Shown here in pieces: positions 1-8,927 of a stretch of DNA of 48,654 nucleotides (positions within the stretch are counted from its first letter, which is position 1; every line of letters begins with the position of its first letter). This DNA is from Nodularia sp. (in: cyanobacteria). Its GTDB lineage: Bacteria; Cyanobacteriota; Cyanobacteriia; Cyanobacteriales; Nostocaceae. The position numbers and the translations under genes are program-made. Below the pieces are notes generated by a model. It was given only the letters and a program-made list of their open reading frames with translations, searched no databases and had not been told where the DNA came from. The stretch spans positions 1-48,654 of the forward strand of contig REBL01000161.1 of the NCBI GenBank assembly GCA_007692755.1, written 5' to 3'.

Positions 1-2
1 TA

Positions 3-1112
3 GTAGATAAATTTAATCAGACTCATACTGATATCCAAGTAGAATCTATTTTTGCTGGTGGACTAGACCAACAATTGCCGAAAATTCTGGCCGCAGTTGT
101 GGGAAATGTACCTCCAGATATCCTGAGTTTCTACCCGCAACTCACAGGACAGTTTGTAGAATTAGACGCAATTCGACCTTTAGAGGATTGGTTGGACAAA
201 TTACCTCTGAAATCGGAAATTAGTCCCAACTTATTGGCAGGATTAACGTTAGACAATCATCTTTGGTCAGTTCCACTGTACACCAGTAATCTGGGCATTT
301 TTTACCGACCTCAGCTTTTTCAAGCGGCGGGAATTACACAAACGCCGAAAACTTGGTCAGAATTAAGAGAAGTTGCCAAAAAATTGACCATAGATAAAGA
401 TGGCGACGGTCAAGCCGAACAGCATGGAATGTTATTACCCTTAGGTAAAGGCGAATGGACTGTATTTAGTTGGTTTCCTTTTTTATGGAGTGCTGGTGGG
501 GAGATAATTACTGATAATCGACCAAATTTGACCAGCGCCGCCGCAGTGAATGCTTTGCAATTTTGGCAAGATTTAATTAAAGATGGTTCAGTCAAGTTAT
601 CTGCACCGGAGCGAGGTTATGAAGAAGACGACTTTATTGCCGGTCGTGTAGCTATGCAAATTACAGGCCCTTGGACTTATATCATGAAGTCTAATGTTGA
701 TTATCAGGTATTTCCCATGCCTGCAAGTGTGTCACAAGCTACAACTATTGGCGATGGTAATTTGTATGTGATGAAGACTACACCAGCTAGAGAAGAAGCC
801 GCATTCAAGTTTTTAGAGTTTGTTTTGAGTGAAGAATTCCAAACAGAGTGGAGTATTGGCACAGGTTTTTTGCCGGTAAATATCAAATCTACCCAAAGTG
901 CAGCTTTTCAGGAATTCATTAACCAACAACCTGTGTTAAAAGTTTTTCTGGATCAAATGCCTGCGGCTCGTGGTAGACCAATTATTGCTGGTTATAGTAG
1001 TTTATCTGATAGTCTGGGTCGAGCTATTGAGGCGACGTTACTGGGTGAGTCTCCTGAAAAGGCACTGAAAACAGCCCAAAACCGTTTGGAACTGATTTGG
1101 CAGAAAAATTGA
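3..1112 (+). CDS. ABC transporter extracellular solute-binding protein (family 1), 5' end outside window
   Basis: The reading frame is open to the first base of the window, so the gene is cut by the window edge. A TTG at 75 gives a shorter frame but is not the likely start, because the upstream codons continue the protein with a plausible sequence. The product resembles family 1 substrate-binding proteins of sugar ABC importers: a YRPQLF-type segment after the ligand-loop region, DKDGDGQAEQHG, an FLWSAGGE segment, a GRVAMQITGPW segment and a C-terminal ALKTAQNRLE helix are typical. The signal peptide and first lobe are missing here. The protein would capture a sugar or similar solute outside the inner membrane and pass it to a permease. 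No permease or ATPase gene follows, so partners must lie upstream or elsewhere. The ligand cannot be told from sequence. Confidence 0.85.
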   Translation, partial: VDKFNQTHTDIQVESIFAGGLDQQLPKILAAVVGNVPPDILSFYPQLTGQFVELDAIRPLEDWLDKLPLKSEISPNLLAGLTLDNHLWSVPLYTSNLGIFYRPQLFQAAGITQTPKTWSELREVAKKLTIDKDGDGQAEQHGMLLPLGKGEWTVFSWFPFLWSAGGEIITDNRPNLTSAAAVNALQFWQDLIKDGSVKLSAPERGYEEDDFIAGRVAMQITGPWTYIMKSNVDYQVFPMPASVSQATTIGDGNLYVMKTTPAREEAAFKFLEFVLSEEFQTEWSIGTGFLPVNIKSTQSAAFQEFINQQPVLKVFLDQMPAARGRPIIAGYSSLSDSLGRAIEATLLGESPEKALKTAQNRLELIWQKN

Positions 1113-1426
1113 GTCAGATATCAGTTAAAGCCCAGGCGATGAGAATATTGCTCACGCAACGCCAAGGGCGAACGCGGCTACACAAACTAGACGCGTAGCG
1201 GCTTCACTCTGGGAAGTCCGTCTGCGCGGACTAAGAACAAATCAAGGTATTTAACCCGCGCAGGCGGGTTTTGTCTGTATAGCCGCGACTTCAGTCGCCG
1301 GGTGCAAAATATAGCTTCACGGTTTTTTCTTGAACTGAAACTACTACAATTACTATTGATGCTAGATAATGGGAAAGCTTTGAGATTTATTAGCCCATCT
1401 AGACCGACAGAATAAAACTAACACCT
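1113..1426. repeat. Intergenic cluster of short palindromes upstream of aspS
   Basis: This 314-bp gap holds three consecutive hairpins: AGTCCG/CGGACT (1215-1232), AACCCGC/GCGGGTT (1253-1270) and GCGACT/AGTCGC (1285-1298). They are preceded by GCGTAGCG-like sequence. The second hairpin is followed by a few T residues and could terminate the upstream gene. The 16-mer at 1299-1314 recurs exactly at 43141-43156 beside another hairpin, so this is a dispersed repeat and not gene-specific regulation. No coding sequence is supported. Confidence 0.7.
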
Positions 1427-3214
1427 ATGCGAACTCACTATTGCGGCGAACTCCGAAAAAAAGATATTGGAGAAACTGTTACCTTGTACGGTTGGGTAGA
1501 CCGTCGCCGCGATCATGGGGGCGTGATATTCTTAGATTTGCGCGATCGCTCTGGTATACTCCAAATTGTCAGTGATCCGCAACGCACCCCACATTCTTAC
1601 GAACAGGCGAACAACCTACGGAATGAATACGTTGTCGAAATCACCGGGAGAGTCACGCACCGTCCCGACGAATCTTTGAATCCCCGCCTCCCCACTGGCG
1701 AAGTAGAAATCTACGCTGATAAAATTAGACTGCTGAATGGCGTTAGTAAACAGCTACCATTTCAAGTTTCCACGGCTGACACTGAATCTGTGCGGGAAGA
1801 CTTGCGGCTGAAGTATCGTTATTTAGATTTGCGACGAGAACGTATGGCGCAGAATATGCAATTGCGTCATCAAGTCGTTAAAGCCATGCGTCGGTTCTTA
1901 GAAGATTTGGAAGGTTTTATCGAAATCGAAACCCCCATTCTCACCCGTTCCACCCCTGAAGGTGCGCGGGATTATATCTTACCCAGTCGGGCGAATCCTG
2001 GCGAATGGTTTGCTTTGCCGCAATCACCCCAGCTATTCAAACAGATACTCATGGTATCGGGCATGGATCGATATTATCAGATTGCTCGTTGCTTCCGGGA
2101 TGAAGATTTACGCGCTGACAGACAACCAGAATTTACGCAGTTGGACATGGAAATGAGTTTCATGTCCCAAGAAGAAATTATTGCCCTAAATGAGAAGTTA
2201 GTGGCTCATATTTTCAAAACAGTTAAAGGCATTGAGTTAAACTTACCATTCCCCCGGCTGACCTACGCTGATGCCATGTCACGCTATGGAAGTGATAAAC
2301 CAGATACCCGCTATGGTTTGGAATTAGTCAATGTTGCCGATGTTTTAAAAGACTCTGGGTTTAAAGTTTTTCGGGATGCGATCGCTCATGGTGGTATAGT
2401 CAAAATCCTGCCAATTCCTCATGGTAACGATGCCATTTCTAATGTCCGCATTAAACCAGGCGGTGATTTATTTAAGGAAGCCAGCGAAGCCGGAGCCAAA
2501 GGTTTAGCTTTTATCCGCGTCAGAGAAAATGGTGAAATTGACACCATTGGCGCAATTAAAGACAACCTCAGCGCAGCCCAAAAACAGGAAATTTTACAAC
2601 GTACAGGTGCAAAACCCGGTCATTTGTTATTATTTGGGGCTGGTGACACGGCTACAGTTAATAAAACTTTAGATAGATTGCGGCAAGTTGTGGCTAGGGA
2701 ATTTAAATTAATTAATCCCGAAAAAACCAATCTACTGTGGATTACAGATTTCCCCATGTTTGAGTGGAATGCTGACGAAAAACGCCTAGAAGCATTACAC
2801 CACCCCTTTACCGCTCCCCATCCTGAAGATGTGAGTGATTTAAAAACTGCCCGCGCCCAAGCTTACGATTTGGTGTTAAACGGTTTAGAAATTGGTGGCG
2901 GAAGTCTGCGGATTTATCAAGGAGATATTCAACAGCAGGTGTTTGAAGCCATTGGATTATCTCCGGAAGAAGCACAGAATAAATTTGGCTTTCTTTTAGA
3001 TGCCTTTGAATACGGTACACCGCCCCACGGTGGCATTGCCTATGGTTTAGACCGTTTGGTAATGTTGCTAGCTGGGGAAGAATCCATTCGGGATGTAATT
3101 GCTTTTCCCAAGACACAACAAGCCCGTTGTTTGCTCACAGATGCGCCTTCAGGGGTAGATGTCAAACAGCTGAAAGACTTACACGTTGCTTCAACTTACA
3201 AGCCCAAGTCTTAA
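1427..3214 (+). CDS. aspS: Aspartyl-tRNA synthetase
   Basis: Class II aminoacyl-tRNA synthetase that activates aspartate and charges tRNA-Asp in the cytoplasm. The 595-aa length matches the bacterial-type enzyme. Visible parts are the N-terminal OB-fold anticodon-binding domain ([20 protein letters not shown] near residues 21-40), the class II motif 2 region ([19 protein letters not shown] near 220-240), the bacterial GAD insertion in the middle, and the C-terminal motif 3 ([15 protein letters not shown] near 530-545). In cyanobacteria the same enzyme may also charge tRNA-Asn if GatCAB is present; this cannot be decided from the window. The ATG start gives the canonical MRTHYCGEL beginning. 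There is no clear Shine-Dalgarno sequence. The gene stands alone between repeat-rich gaps. Confidence 0.97.
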   Translation: MRTHYCGELRKKDIGETVTLYGWVDRRRDHGGVIFLDLRDRSGILQIVSDPQRTPHSYEQANNLRNEYVVEITGRVTHRPDESLNPRLPTGEVEIYADKIRLLNGVSKQLPFQVSTADTESVREDLRLKYRYLDLRRERMAQNMQLRHQVVKAMRRFLEDLEGFIEIETPILTRSTPEGARDYILPSRANPGEWFALPQSPQLFKQILMVSGMDRYYQIARCFRDEDLRADRQPEFTQLDMEMSFMSQEEIIALNEKLVAHIFKTVKGIELNLPFPRLTYADAMSRYGSDKPDTRYGLELVNVADVLKDSGFKVFRDAIAHGGIVKILPIPHGNDAISNVRIKPGGDLFKEASEAGAKGLAFIRVRENGEIDTIGAIKDNLSAAQKQEILQRTGAKPGHLLLFGAGDTATVNKTLDRLRQVVAREFKLINPEKTNLLWITDFPMFEWNADEKRLEALHHPFTAPHPEDVSDLKTARAQAYDLVLNGLEIGGGSLRIYQGDIQQQVFEAIGLSPEEAQNKFGFLLDAFEYGTPPHGGIAYGLDRLVMLLAGEESIRDVIAFPKTQQARCLLTDAPSGVDVKQLKDLHVASTYKPKS

Positions 3215-3236
3215 CAAAGCTTAAAGGGAGTTAATG

Positions 3237-3262
3237 TAGAGACGTTGTATACAACGTCTCTA
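3237..3262. repeat. Perfect 26-bp palindrome downstream of aspS
   Basis: The two 13-base arms (AGAGACGTTGTA core and its complement) are perfectly self-complementary with no loop. The palindrome lies between two converging genes. A related shorter palindrome (AGACGCGAT-G-ATCGCGTCT) lies at 19493-19511, so it looks like a member of a dispersed palindrome family ending in CGTCTCTA. It could also act as a bidirectional terminator for aspS and the SLH gene, although there is no T-run. Confidence 0.65.
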
Positions 3263-3311
3263 GAAGAGTGATTTCAGCAAACCCTATTTAAATGCGGGTC
3301 AAGTATTGTAG

Positions 3312-4127
3312 TTATCGAGCCGCTTGGGTAACTTCCGGACGCACAATATAGTTATAAGCTTCGACATTACTAGGCAGAGGTTCAATTCTGTCCTGAGCAA
3401 CCAAAGTTTGGTGGATAAAAGCAGCCGCAGTGGCACGTCTGAGAGGTTCGTTAGGTTCTAGCACTCTGGGATTCGGATAATTAACCACCAGATTTTGTTG
3501 TGTTGCTATGCCTACGTCATTCAAAGCAGACTGAGGAATTTGCTGGGCATCAGTATAATAATCTCTCGCTAGTGCTGCTACAGGCGTAGTTGGCTGAGGT
3601 GCTGCTGCTACTAAAGGTTGCATTAAAGAAGTCATTGCTAATGGCAAATATATAGGTCTTCTAACAGCTCGACGAGTTTGTGGTGCTAAATTCAAACCTC
3701 TAGTTAAGGTCACCAAGGCATCTACTCTAGAAACTGGCTGATTTGGGCGAAATAAACCACCAGGATAACCGCTCATAAACCCTTGTTGATAGGCTTCTTC
3801 AATGGCTGGAGATGCCCAATATCCTTGAGGAACATCTTCAAAAGCGCTTGCATCTTCTATTTGCCGTACTGGTTCTTTATCGAATGCTTGACGAAGCATG
3901 GCTGCAAATTCATCACGTTGTACAGCCTGTTCGGGTCGAAATGTACCATCGGGATATCCCGCAATCATATTTCTTTGGGCTAAACGCTCAATAAATGGTT
4001 GCGCCCAATAATCAGGGGAAACATCAGGAAAAGTATTTTGTGCTAAAGCTGGAGAAGTTTGACTTGCAGCTAGCCCTAGAGTTAGCAAAGATGCACTTAA
4101 GGCAGATAAACGAGATAAGCTAGACAT
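3312..4127 (-). CDS. Exported S-layer-homology (SLH) domain protein
   Basis: 271-aa protein with an N-terminal signal peptide (hydrophobic LSALSASLLTLGLAA, cleavage probably after SPALA). Two clear SLH repeats follow (FPDVSPDYWAQPFIERLA, about residues 33-82, and FEDVPQGYWASPAIEEA, about 97-145), each with the GYPDGTFRP / GYPGGLFRP signature. A weaker third repeat occupies about 190-245. SLH domains bind secondary cell-wall polysaccharide or peptidoglycan, so the protein probably lies in the periplasm or at the outer envelope. Unlike SLH-type porins it has no long beta-barrel region after the SLH domains. It is divergent from the PRC-barrel gene across a 343-bp gap. Partner and exact role are unknown. 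Confidence 0.88.
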   Translation of the reverse strand: MSSLSRLSALSASLLTLGLAASQTSPALAQNTFPDVSPDYWAQPFIERLAQRNMIAGYPDGTFRPEQAVQRDEFAAMLRQAFDKEPVRQIEDASAFEDVPQGYWASPAIEEAYQQGFMSGYPGGLFRPNQPVSRVDALVTLTRGLNLAPQTRRAVRRPIYLPLAMTSLMQPLVAAAPQPTTPVAALARDYYTDAQQIPQSALNDVGIATQQNLVVNYPNPRVLEPNEPLRRATAAAFIHQTLVAQDRIEPLPSNVEAYNYIVRPEVTQAAR

Positions 4128-4470
4128 CCAAACATACCTCCATTAATTTAGTTGAAATTAATTATTTTTAAATTTATATGTATATGATATTTCTTGCTCT
4201 TTCGGTAGTTATCTATCTGTCGATTCAAACAATTGTATCTAAAGTCATAAGTCAGATGCGGTGAATAGTAATTAAGCTATGCAATTCTAAATAATTTACG
4301 AACTAGTGTTAGAAGAAGTGGGGGATATGAACCTCATATTATTGCCTATCTAATCAGGTAATCTACTAGAAGTATTAAATAAGAAATTAATCAAATTACA
4401 TCCTCAGAAAGAAGTAGGAGGAGAACATAATATTTTAGCATTGAAGGTGTAGATTCAGGTAAATACTAAT
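4128..4470. promoter_or_regulatory. Divergent promoter region between SLH and PRC-barrel genes
   Basis: AT-rich 343-bp spacer with no credible coding sequence. It contains TATCTGTCGAT followed by AATTGTATCTAA (4214-4242), which closely matches 5751-5780 in the next divergent intergenic region. Read on the minus strand the motif ends 87 bp before the SLH start. A purine-rich AGGAGGAGA occurs near 4418, about 45 bp before the PRC-barrel start, too far to serve that start. Confidence 0.45.
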
Positions 4471-5403
4471 ATGGTTCTTTATAAACTTCAAGATTTTGCT
4501 GCCGACTATACAAGTCCTGATTTTGATAACTATGAAATCAGAGACTTCGATGTCTACTCAGACATCAATAATGAAAAAGTTGGCACAGTCAAAAATATTT
4601 TAGTGGACGATACAGGACGTTTTCGTTACATAGTTGTTGATACTGGCTTTTGGATTTTTGGTAAGCAAGTATTGTTACCAGTTGGGCGTTCCCGCATCAG
4701 CTATTCCGACCGACGAGTCTACGCTACAGGACTTACCCAAGAGCAAGTAGAAAGCTTACCTGATTTTAACGACCTCGAACGAGTTGATTACGACTATGAA
4801 GAGCAGGTGCGTGGCGTTTATCGGACTCCGTTTGCAGAAACACCTTTAGAAACTTCTGCACCTGTCGAGGCTACAGCACCTTTAGATACTCCATCGGCTT
4901 ATGCCGAGACTACACCCAGAACCACTACACCTGCATCAAGGTCTACTTATGACCGTGATACATATACTTACGACAGAGAACCGGATCTGTATGATACTAG
5001 TGAGCGCAATCATCAAAATCTCAAACTGTACGAAGAACGGTTAATTGCTAATAAAACTCGCGTTAAAACAGGCGAGGTATCGGTTGGTAAGCACGTTGAA
5101 ACTGATAGAGCAAATGTTTCTGTACCAGTTGAAAAAGAACGTGTAGTTATTGAACGCACTACGCCAACAGATGCGGGACGAAGGACTTCTCCTGGTGAAG
5201 TGAACTTCCGCGAAGGTGAAGTTGCACGTATGGATGTTCACGAAGAGACTCCTGAAATTCGGAAGGAAGCTGTTGTGCGTGAAGAAGTAAAAGTTAATAA
5301 GGTTGTAGAAACGGATACGGTTGAGGCGCAAGAAAACCTGCGTCGAGAAGAATTAGACGTGAATAAAAGTAATGACCGCTCACGGAAAAAAAGAAGAACT
5401 TGA
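4471..5403 (+). CDS. PRC-barrel and DUF2382 (YsnF/AvaK-like) domain protein
   Basis: 310 aa. The N-terminal part (about 20-90) is a PRC-barrel: NYEIRDFDVYSDINNEKVGTVKNILVD followed by RYIVVDTGFW and the VLLPVGRSR strand. A low-complexity Thr/Pro/Ser linker rich in ETTPRTTTP follows (about 120-170). The C-terminal half (about 185-300) is the charged DUF2382 domain (LKLYEERLIANKTRVKTGEV, then VEKERVVIERTTP and EVARMDVHEETPEIRKEAVVREEVKV). This architecture is shared with cyanobacterial AvaK-type proteins reported as abundant in akinetes and with stress-induced YsnF proteins; the biochemical role is unknown. It is soluble with no signal peptide. The tail is basic (KKRRT). Confidence 0.88.
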   Translation: MVLYKLQDFAADYTSPDFDNYEIRDFDVYSDINNEKVGTVKNILVDDTGRFRYIVVDTGFWIFGKQVLLPVGRSRISYSDRRVYATGLTQEQVESLPDFNDLERVDYDYEEQVRGVYRTPFAETPLETSAPVEATAPLDTPSAYAETTPRTTTPASRSTYDRDTYTYDREPDLYDTSERNHQNLKLYEERLIANKTRVKTGEVSVGKHVETDRANVSVPVEKERVVIERTTPTDAGRRTSPGEVNFREGEVARMDVHEETPEIRKEAVVREEVKVNKVVETDTVEAQENLRREELDVNKSNDRSRKKRRT

Positions 5404-5535
5404 GCAATTTTAGGGATATTCCTTCGTTGAATATGCCAATATTTGGGGGTTGTCAATTATGTTGGCAACCCCTTTCAATAAAAAACCAGCCGCAGCTGGG
5501 TTGCACACAAAAAACTAGGAACTACAAACTTTTAA

Positions 5536-5694
5536 TTAACGGATATATTTGATTTCTGCTTCGAGTTGATGAATCAGCTGCTCGTCACTCTTAGCCTTGG
5601 CTACTTGCAAGCGATGCTCTAGGCTTTTTTGAATATTCACTCTATGAGTTTCTTGTGCTTGACTGATAGCTTGTAGTCTATTCTGACTCATCAT
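5536..5694 (-). CDS. Small 52-aa hypothetical protein
   Basis: A short minus-strand frame beginning MMSQNRLQAISQAQETHR and ending QLEAEIKYIR. It has a good ribosome-binding site (AGGAG, about 6 bases before the first ATG) and sits alone between two plus-strand genes, with its own divergent promoter region. The composition (Gln, Glu, Lys, Ala; no Cys, no hydrophobic segment) predicts one long amphipathic helix or a small coiled coil. I do not recognise a family. Two adjacent ATG codons are possible starts. The strong Shine-Dalgarno sequence and the coding-like composition favour a real gene. Confidence 0.65.
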   Translation of the reverse strand: MMSQNRLQAISQAQETHRVNIQKSLEHRLQVAKAKSDEQLIHQLEAEIKYIR

Positions 5695-5750
5695 AATACT
5701 CCTGTTTAATTTTTCTTATGTCTGGTATCCTTAACATATCACATTTTTAG

Positions 5751-5780
5751 TATCTGTCGATACAGAAAATTGTGTCTTAA
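5751..5780. promoter_or_regulatory. Conserved motif, second copy, in divergent promoter region
   Basis: TATCTGTCGAT followed by AAAATTGTGTCTTAA matches the motif in the SLH/PRC-barrel spacer at 4214-4242 (first 11 bases identical, AATTGT shared one base out of phase). On the minus strand it ends 57 bp before the start of the 52-aa gene. On the plus strand it lies only 21 bp before the SAM hydrolase start. A promoter element or a regulator site on the minus strand is the most natural reading. Confidence 0.4.
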
Positions 5781-5800
5781 GATAATTTTATGATTAAGCC

Positions 5801-6622
5801 ATGTCTGATAAACAGATAAATCCAGCATTACTCCTGGCAATCATGAGCGATTTTAGCGATCGCGATGTTTATGTCAGTGTTATGAAAGGAGTTGTGGCTC
5901 AAATCAATGCCCAGATCAGGGTGGTAGACTTGACACACCAGATTCCGCCGCAAAATATCGCCGCAGCTAGGTTTTGTCTGCTCAATGCTTACCCCTATTT
6001 CCCCGTGGGTACAGTATATGTAGCGGTGGTAGATCCGGGAGTGGGCAGTAGGCGCAGAGCGATCGCGGTAGAATTTGCTCAAGGGTTTCTAGTAGGGCCA
6101 GATAATGGCCTATTTAGTGGGGTACTCAGTCAAAGTCCAGCCATTAGCACCGTTGAACTCACAAATCCTCATTATTGGCGCACACCTGAACCCAGCAAAA
6201 CTTTTCACGGTAGAGATATTTTTGCCCCTGTGGGCGCTCATCTTGCTAGTGGTATCGCTTTAAAACAGCTAGGACAAGAAATCGATTCAGCCACTTTGGT
6301 GCAGTTGGATATAGGCGAATGTCACCAAACCAATTCCGCCGTGACAGGTTGTATTCAATATACTGATCATTTTGGCAATTTAATCAGCAATATTCCCGGA
6401 AGATATCTGCAAGGGAAAAATTGGTCTGTGCAAGTCGCTGGGGTGATGATACCGGGATGTGAAACTTATAGTGATGTTAGAGTGGGAGAAGTAGCCGCTT
6501 TCGTTGGTAGTCATGGCTGGGTAGAAATCGCCATAAATGGCGGTAATGCCTGCTCTCATTTGCAGATTAACTGGCAAGATGCTTTACAAGTCTTATTTGT
6601 GGAGAAAAACCAAACCGCATAA
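5801..6622 (+). CDS. S-adenosyl-L-methionine hydrolase (adenosine-forming), DUF62 family
   Basis: 273-aa member of the SAM hydroxide adenosyltransferase (DUF62) family, which uses an activated water to split SAM to adenosine and methionine, related to fluorinase and chlorinase. Family signatures are present: MSDFSDRDVYVSVMKGVV at the N-terminus, VVDLTHQIPPQNI, FPVGTVYVAVVDPGVGS, VGPDNGLFSG, KTFHGRDIFAPVGAHLASG and a C-terminal YTDHFGNLISNIPG followed by the small beta-barrel domain. The usual TDFG near the N-terminus is SDFS here, a small deviation. The halogenase-specific insertion is not evident. It is cytoplasmic and monocistronic. Confidence 0.9.
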   Translation: MSDKQINPALLLAIMSDFSDRDVYVSVMKGVVAQINAQIRVVDLTHQIPPQNIAAARFCLLNAYPYFPVGTVYVAVVDPGVGSRRRAIAVEFAQGFLVGPDNGLFSGVLSQSPAISTVELTNPHYWRTPEPSKTFHGRDIFAPVGAHLASGIALKQLGQEIDSATLVQLDIGECHQTNSAVTGCIQYTDHFGNLISNIPGRYLQGKNWSVQVAGVMIPGCETYSDVRVGEVAAFVGSHGWVEIAINGGNACSHLQINWQDALQVLFVEKNQTA

Positions 6623-6731
6623 AATTAATCAAAGCCAAAGTATTATCTAAAATACAAGTATAAAATAAAGTTGAATTGCAATTTAAATACTATTGACAAA
6701 ATTCAAATTAACCTAAATATAGTTTTTGAAT

Positions 6732-7388
6732 ATGACGACACAAACACTATCTGCACCAGAAGTTTATCAAGGTCAGTTTGGGGAATTTACCATTGACGAA
6801 AGCGATCGCACTGGCGTGATTATCTACCGGGCTGGTTTAATGGTAGCAGCACTCAGCTTTGCCATCGGTAGCGCTTTGGTTTTATTCAACAATAATCCCA
6901 CGACTATAGCCGCATTGACCCCTTTATATGCCTGTTTTAGTCTGGGTCTGGGTGTCAGCTTATTGACCATTCACATCTACATGGCATTTCTGCACCGACT
7001 ACTACAAGTTTTTTGGGCTATCGGCAGTATATCAGCAGTAGTCCTGGCAGTTTCCAGTAGTGAACCTTTAGCGATCGCAGTTTACAACCAACCTCTGACA
7101 TTATTTGGCATAGGTTTTACCTTCGTAGCATTAACAGGTATTTTCTTCAAAGAAGCTTTTTGCTTTAATCGCCTAGAAACGAAGTTATTAACTTTCGTAG
7201 TTCCTTTGCTTCTACTGGGACATTTAGTTGGGATTTTACCAACTCACTGGGAACAAGTTTTATTAGGAGTTTGGGCAACTTTTTGTCTCATATTTGCCTT
7301 GCGTAAAGTATTCCAAGCTATTCCACCAGATATCGGCGATAAATCTGTATTTACTTATTTGAAAGAGCAAAATTTAGCTAAGGTTTAA
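6732..7388 (+). CDS. DUF2301 integral membrane protein
   Basis: 218 aa from the ATG. A TTG two codons earlier is possible but less likely. After a soluble N-terminus (VYQGQFGEFTIDESDRTGVIIYRAG) come about six hydrophobic segments, including LMVAALSFAIGSALVLF, LTPLYACFSLGLGVSLLTIHI, FWAIGSISAVVLAVS and LLTFVVPLLLLGHLVGIL. This matches the cyanobacterial/plant DUF2301 family, conserved membrane proteins without a known biochemical function. The spacing after the SAM hydrolase (about 110 bp) and the AT-rich gap suggest a separate promoter. Confidence 0.82.
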   Translation: MTTQTLSAPEVYQGQFGEFTIDESDRTGVIIYRAGLMVAALSFAIGSALVLFNNNPTTIAALTPLYACFSLGLGVSLLTIHIYMAFLHRLLQVFWAIGSISAVVLAVSSSEPLAIAVYNQPLTLFGIGFTFVALTGIFFKEAFCFNRLETKLLTFVVPLLLLGHLVGILPTHWEQVLLGVWATFCLIFALRKVFQAIPPDIGDKSVFTYLKEQNLAKV

Positions 7389-7600
7389 TTCTTGGCGCTT
7401 TCCTCTGATTTTTAGGAAATAACGTTCGCGTAGCGTGCGCGTAGCGCATACCACAGAGGACGCAGAGGCCACAGAGTCAGGAGAGTTTCAGAGATTTTTT
7501 GTCTCATATTCTCCCCTCGTCGCTTGCTGGAAGGGGCTGGGGGTGGGGTGAAATGATTGTGGTAATAGTAGATATAGATATCAATCATATTCAGAAAACA
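7389..7600. repeat. Repeat-rich intergenic DNA
   Basis: Contains GCGTAGCG-type repeats (around 7428-7450) and an ACCACAGAGGACGCAGAGG-type element (around 7450-7470). Related ACAGAG/ACACAAAG strings recur near 33000 and 47460. No coding sequence is supported. These are common dispersed repeats of filamentous cyanobacteria. Confidence 0.5.
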
Positions 7601-7601
7601 A

Positions 7602-7633
7602 ACAAAAACCCGCTATGAAATTAATCTAGCGGG
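7602..7633 (-). terminator. Rho-independent terminator of the DUF4912 gene
   Basis: On the minus strand CCCGCTA pairs with TAGCGGG across an 11-base loop, followed by TTTTTGTTT. It sits 35 bp beyond the stop codon of the DUF4912 gene and is oriented for it. Confidence 0.75.
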
Positions 7634-7667
7634 GAAGAATTGAAATTCTCAATTCACTATCAGCAAT

Positions 7668-8927
7668 TTACGCAAACCATTCTACAACGGCTTCATCTTT
7701 AGTATTGGTATTTCGAGATGGAGTCTCACGATTAAACTTCATTTGAATTGATCGTGTTTGTTCGCCATCAGCCGCCACACCCACAATTGGATAGTCAATC
7801 AAACCATCTTGGAAGGACATCTGGAAGCGGAATGTTCCATCTGGATTCAGTTTAATTTGACGACCGCCAATGGTCACAGTTGCATCAGGTTCGGTTGCAC
7901 CGTAGACAATCAACTCAGCGTCAGCAACTAACCAGAATTCGCGGGGACGCATTGGTACGCCACCGGAGAAACCCGCACCTGACATACCAGCACCTGACAT
8001 GGTTAAACCAGATGCAGTGGGAACTGCCCACATCCCTACACCAGAGGGGAAAACGTAGGAACTCACAGCTTCTTCTGGACGTGCAGAACCTGGTACTTGC
8101 TGCATGGAACCGAACATAGAACCAGCAACTCGTTGTGCTTCAGCAGATTCAGCCATACCAAAGATTTCTTCGTATATGGGGTTACTGTTGCTGTTTACTG
8201 CTACTCCTGCTGACGCTGCGGCGGCTGCTTTCTTCGCCGGGGGAACTAATTCGTAAACAGTTTTATCACGTAAATCTTCTTCAAAGTTGACAGCAACGAA
8301 GGCATCCTCAATCCAGTCAGATGGATAAACGGGAGGAATGTGTACTCTTGCAGAACGCGCCAATACTAACCAACGACCATCAGCAGTACGATAACCGATA
8401 TCTATGACATAATCGCGATCGCTCACTGGAATAGGAATATACCATTCTCTTGCCAGTTCGTCAGCAGGATACTCTTGAATACTGTGAGGGCTTTGGTGAT
8501 CAATATCGATGTCGGTAACATCGTAGATTCGTAATGCTAGTTGCTGTCCGCCTTGTTGGCGTAGTTCCGCTTTGTGTTCGTGAGGAATATCCCAGTAGGT
8601 ATAAGCCCACTGAGGGTCACGGGGTAAAAGTACAATCCGGCTTTCACCATAACCTTGGGGTAAGTCTGCCAGTCCTTCATCAACATCAGCCAAAGAACCA
8701 CCAGTCCGGTCTTCTTGACCTAATTCAAATTTTGCTGCTTCCACGGTTTCCTGTGCCTCCAGTGAACGAGTTGGACTAAGCGATACTTTGTTGCGCTGGA
8801 CTTCTTGAATCGCTGCCAGCAGTTGAGATTTACGCATTCGGCTATAGCGAGAGATGCTATATTCACTGGCAACTTTGCGTAGTTGCCTTAATGTCATCTC
8901 TTCTATTGGTGGGCGTTCTTTTGCCAT
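7668..8927 (-). CDS. DUF4912 protein with N-terminal Rho_N/SAP-like domain
   Basis: 419 aa from the ATG that gives MAKERPPIEEMTLRQLRKVA. This start has a GGAG element at suitable spacing, whereas the 25 extra upstream residues look noncoding. Residues about 8-45 form a Rho_N/SAP-like helical domain (LRQLRKVASEYSISRYSRMRKSQLLAAIQEV), often nucleic-acid binding. The centre (about 95-215) is the DUF4912 domain: RIVLLPRDPQWAYTYWDIP, LRIYDVTDID, YVIDIGYRTADGRWLVLARS. A Gly/Ala/Met-rich linker follows, then a C-terminal Ig-like beta-domain (about 330-395: ELIVYGATEPDATVTIGGRQIKL). No signal peptide or membrane segment. The family is widespread in cyanobacteria and of unknown function; the domain mix suggests a regulatory or scaffold role. 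Confidence 0.85.
   Translation of the reverse strand: MAKERPPIEEMTLRQLRKVASEYSISRYSRMRKSQLLAAIQEVQRNKVSLSPTRSLEAQETVEAAKFELGQEDRTGGSLADVDEGLADLPQGYGESRIVLLPRDPQWAYTYWDIPHEHKAELRQQGGQQLALRIYDVTDIDIDHQSPHSIQEYPADELAREWYIPIPVSDRDYVIDIGYRTADGRWLVLARSARVHIPPVYPSDWIEDAFVAVNFEEDLRDKTVYELVPPAKKAAAAASAGVAVNSNSNPIYEEIFGMAESAEAQRVAGSMFGSMQQVPGSARPEEAVSSYVFPSGVGMWAVPTASGLTMSGAGMSGAGFSGGVPMRPREFWLVADAELIVYGATEPDATVTIGGRQIKLNPDGTFRFQMSFQDGLIDYPIVGVAADGEQTRSIQMKFNRETPSRNTNTKDEAVVEWFA

Noticed and set aside
75..1112. Solute-binding protein starting at TTG 75
   Set aside because: The frame is open upstream to the window edge with plausible protein sequence, so the gene starts outside the window.
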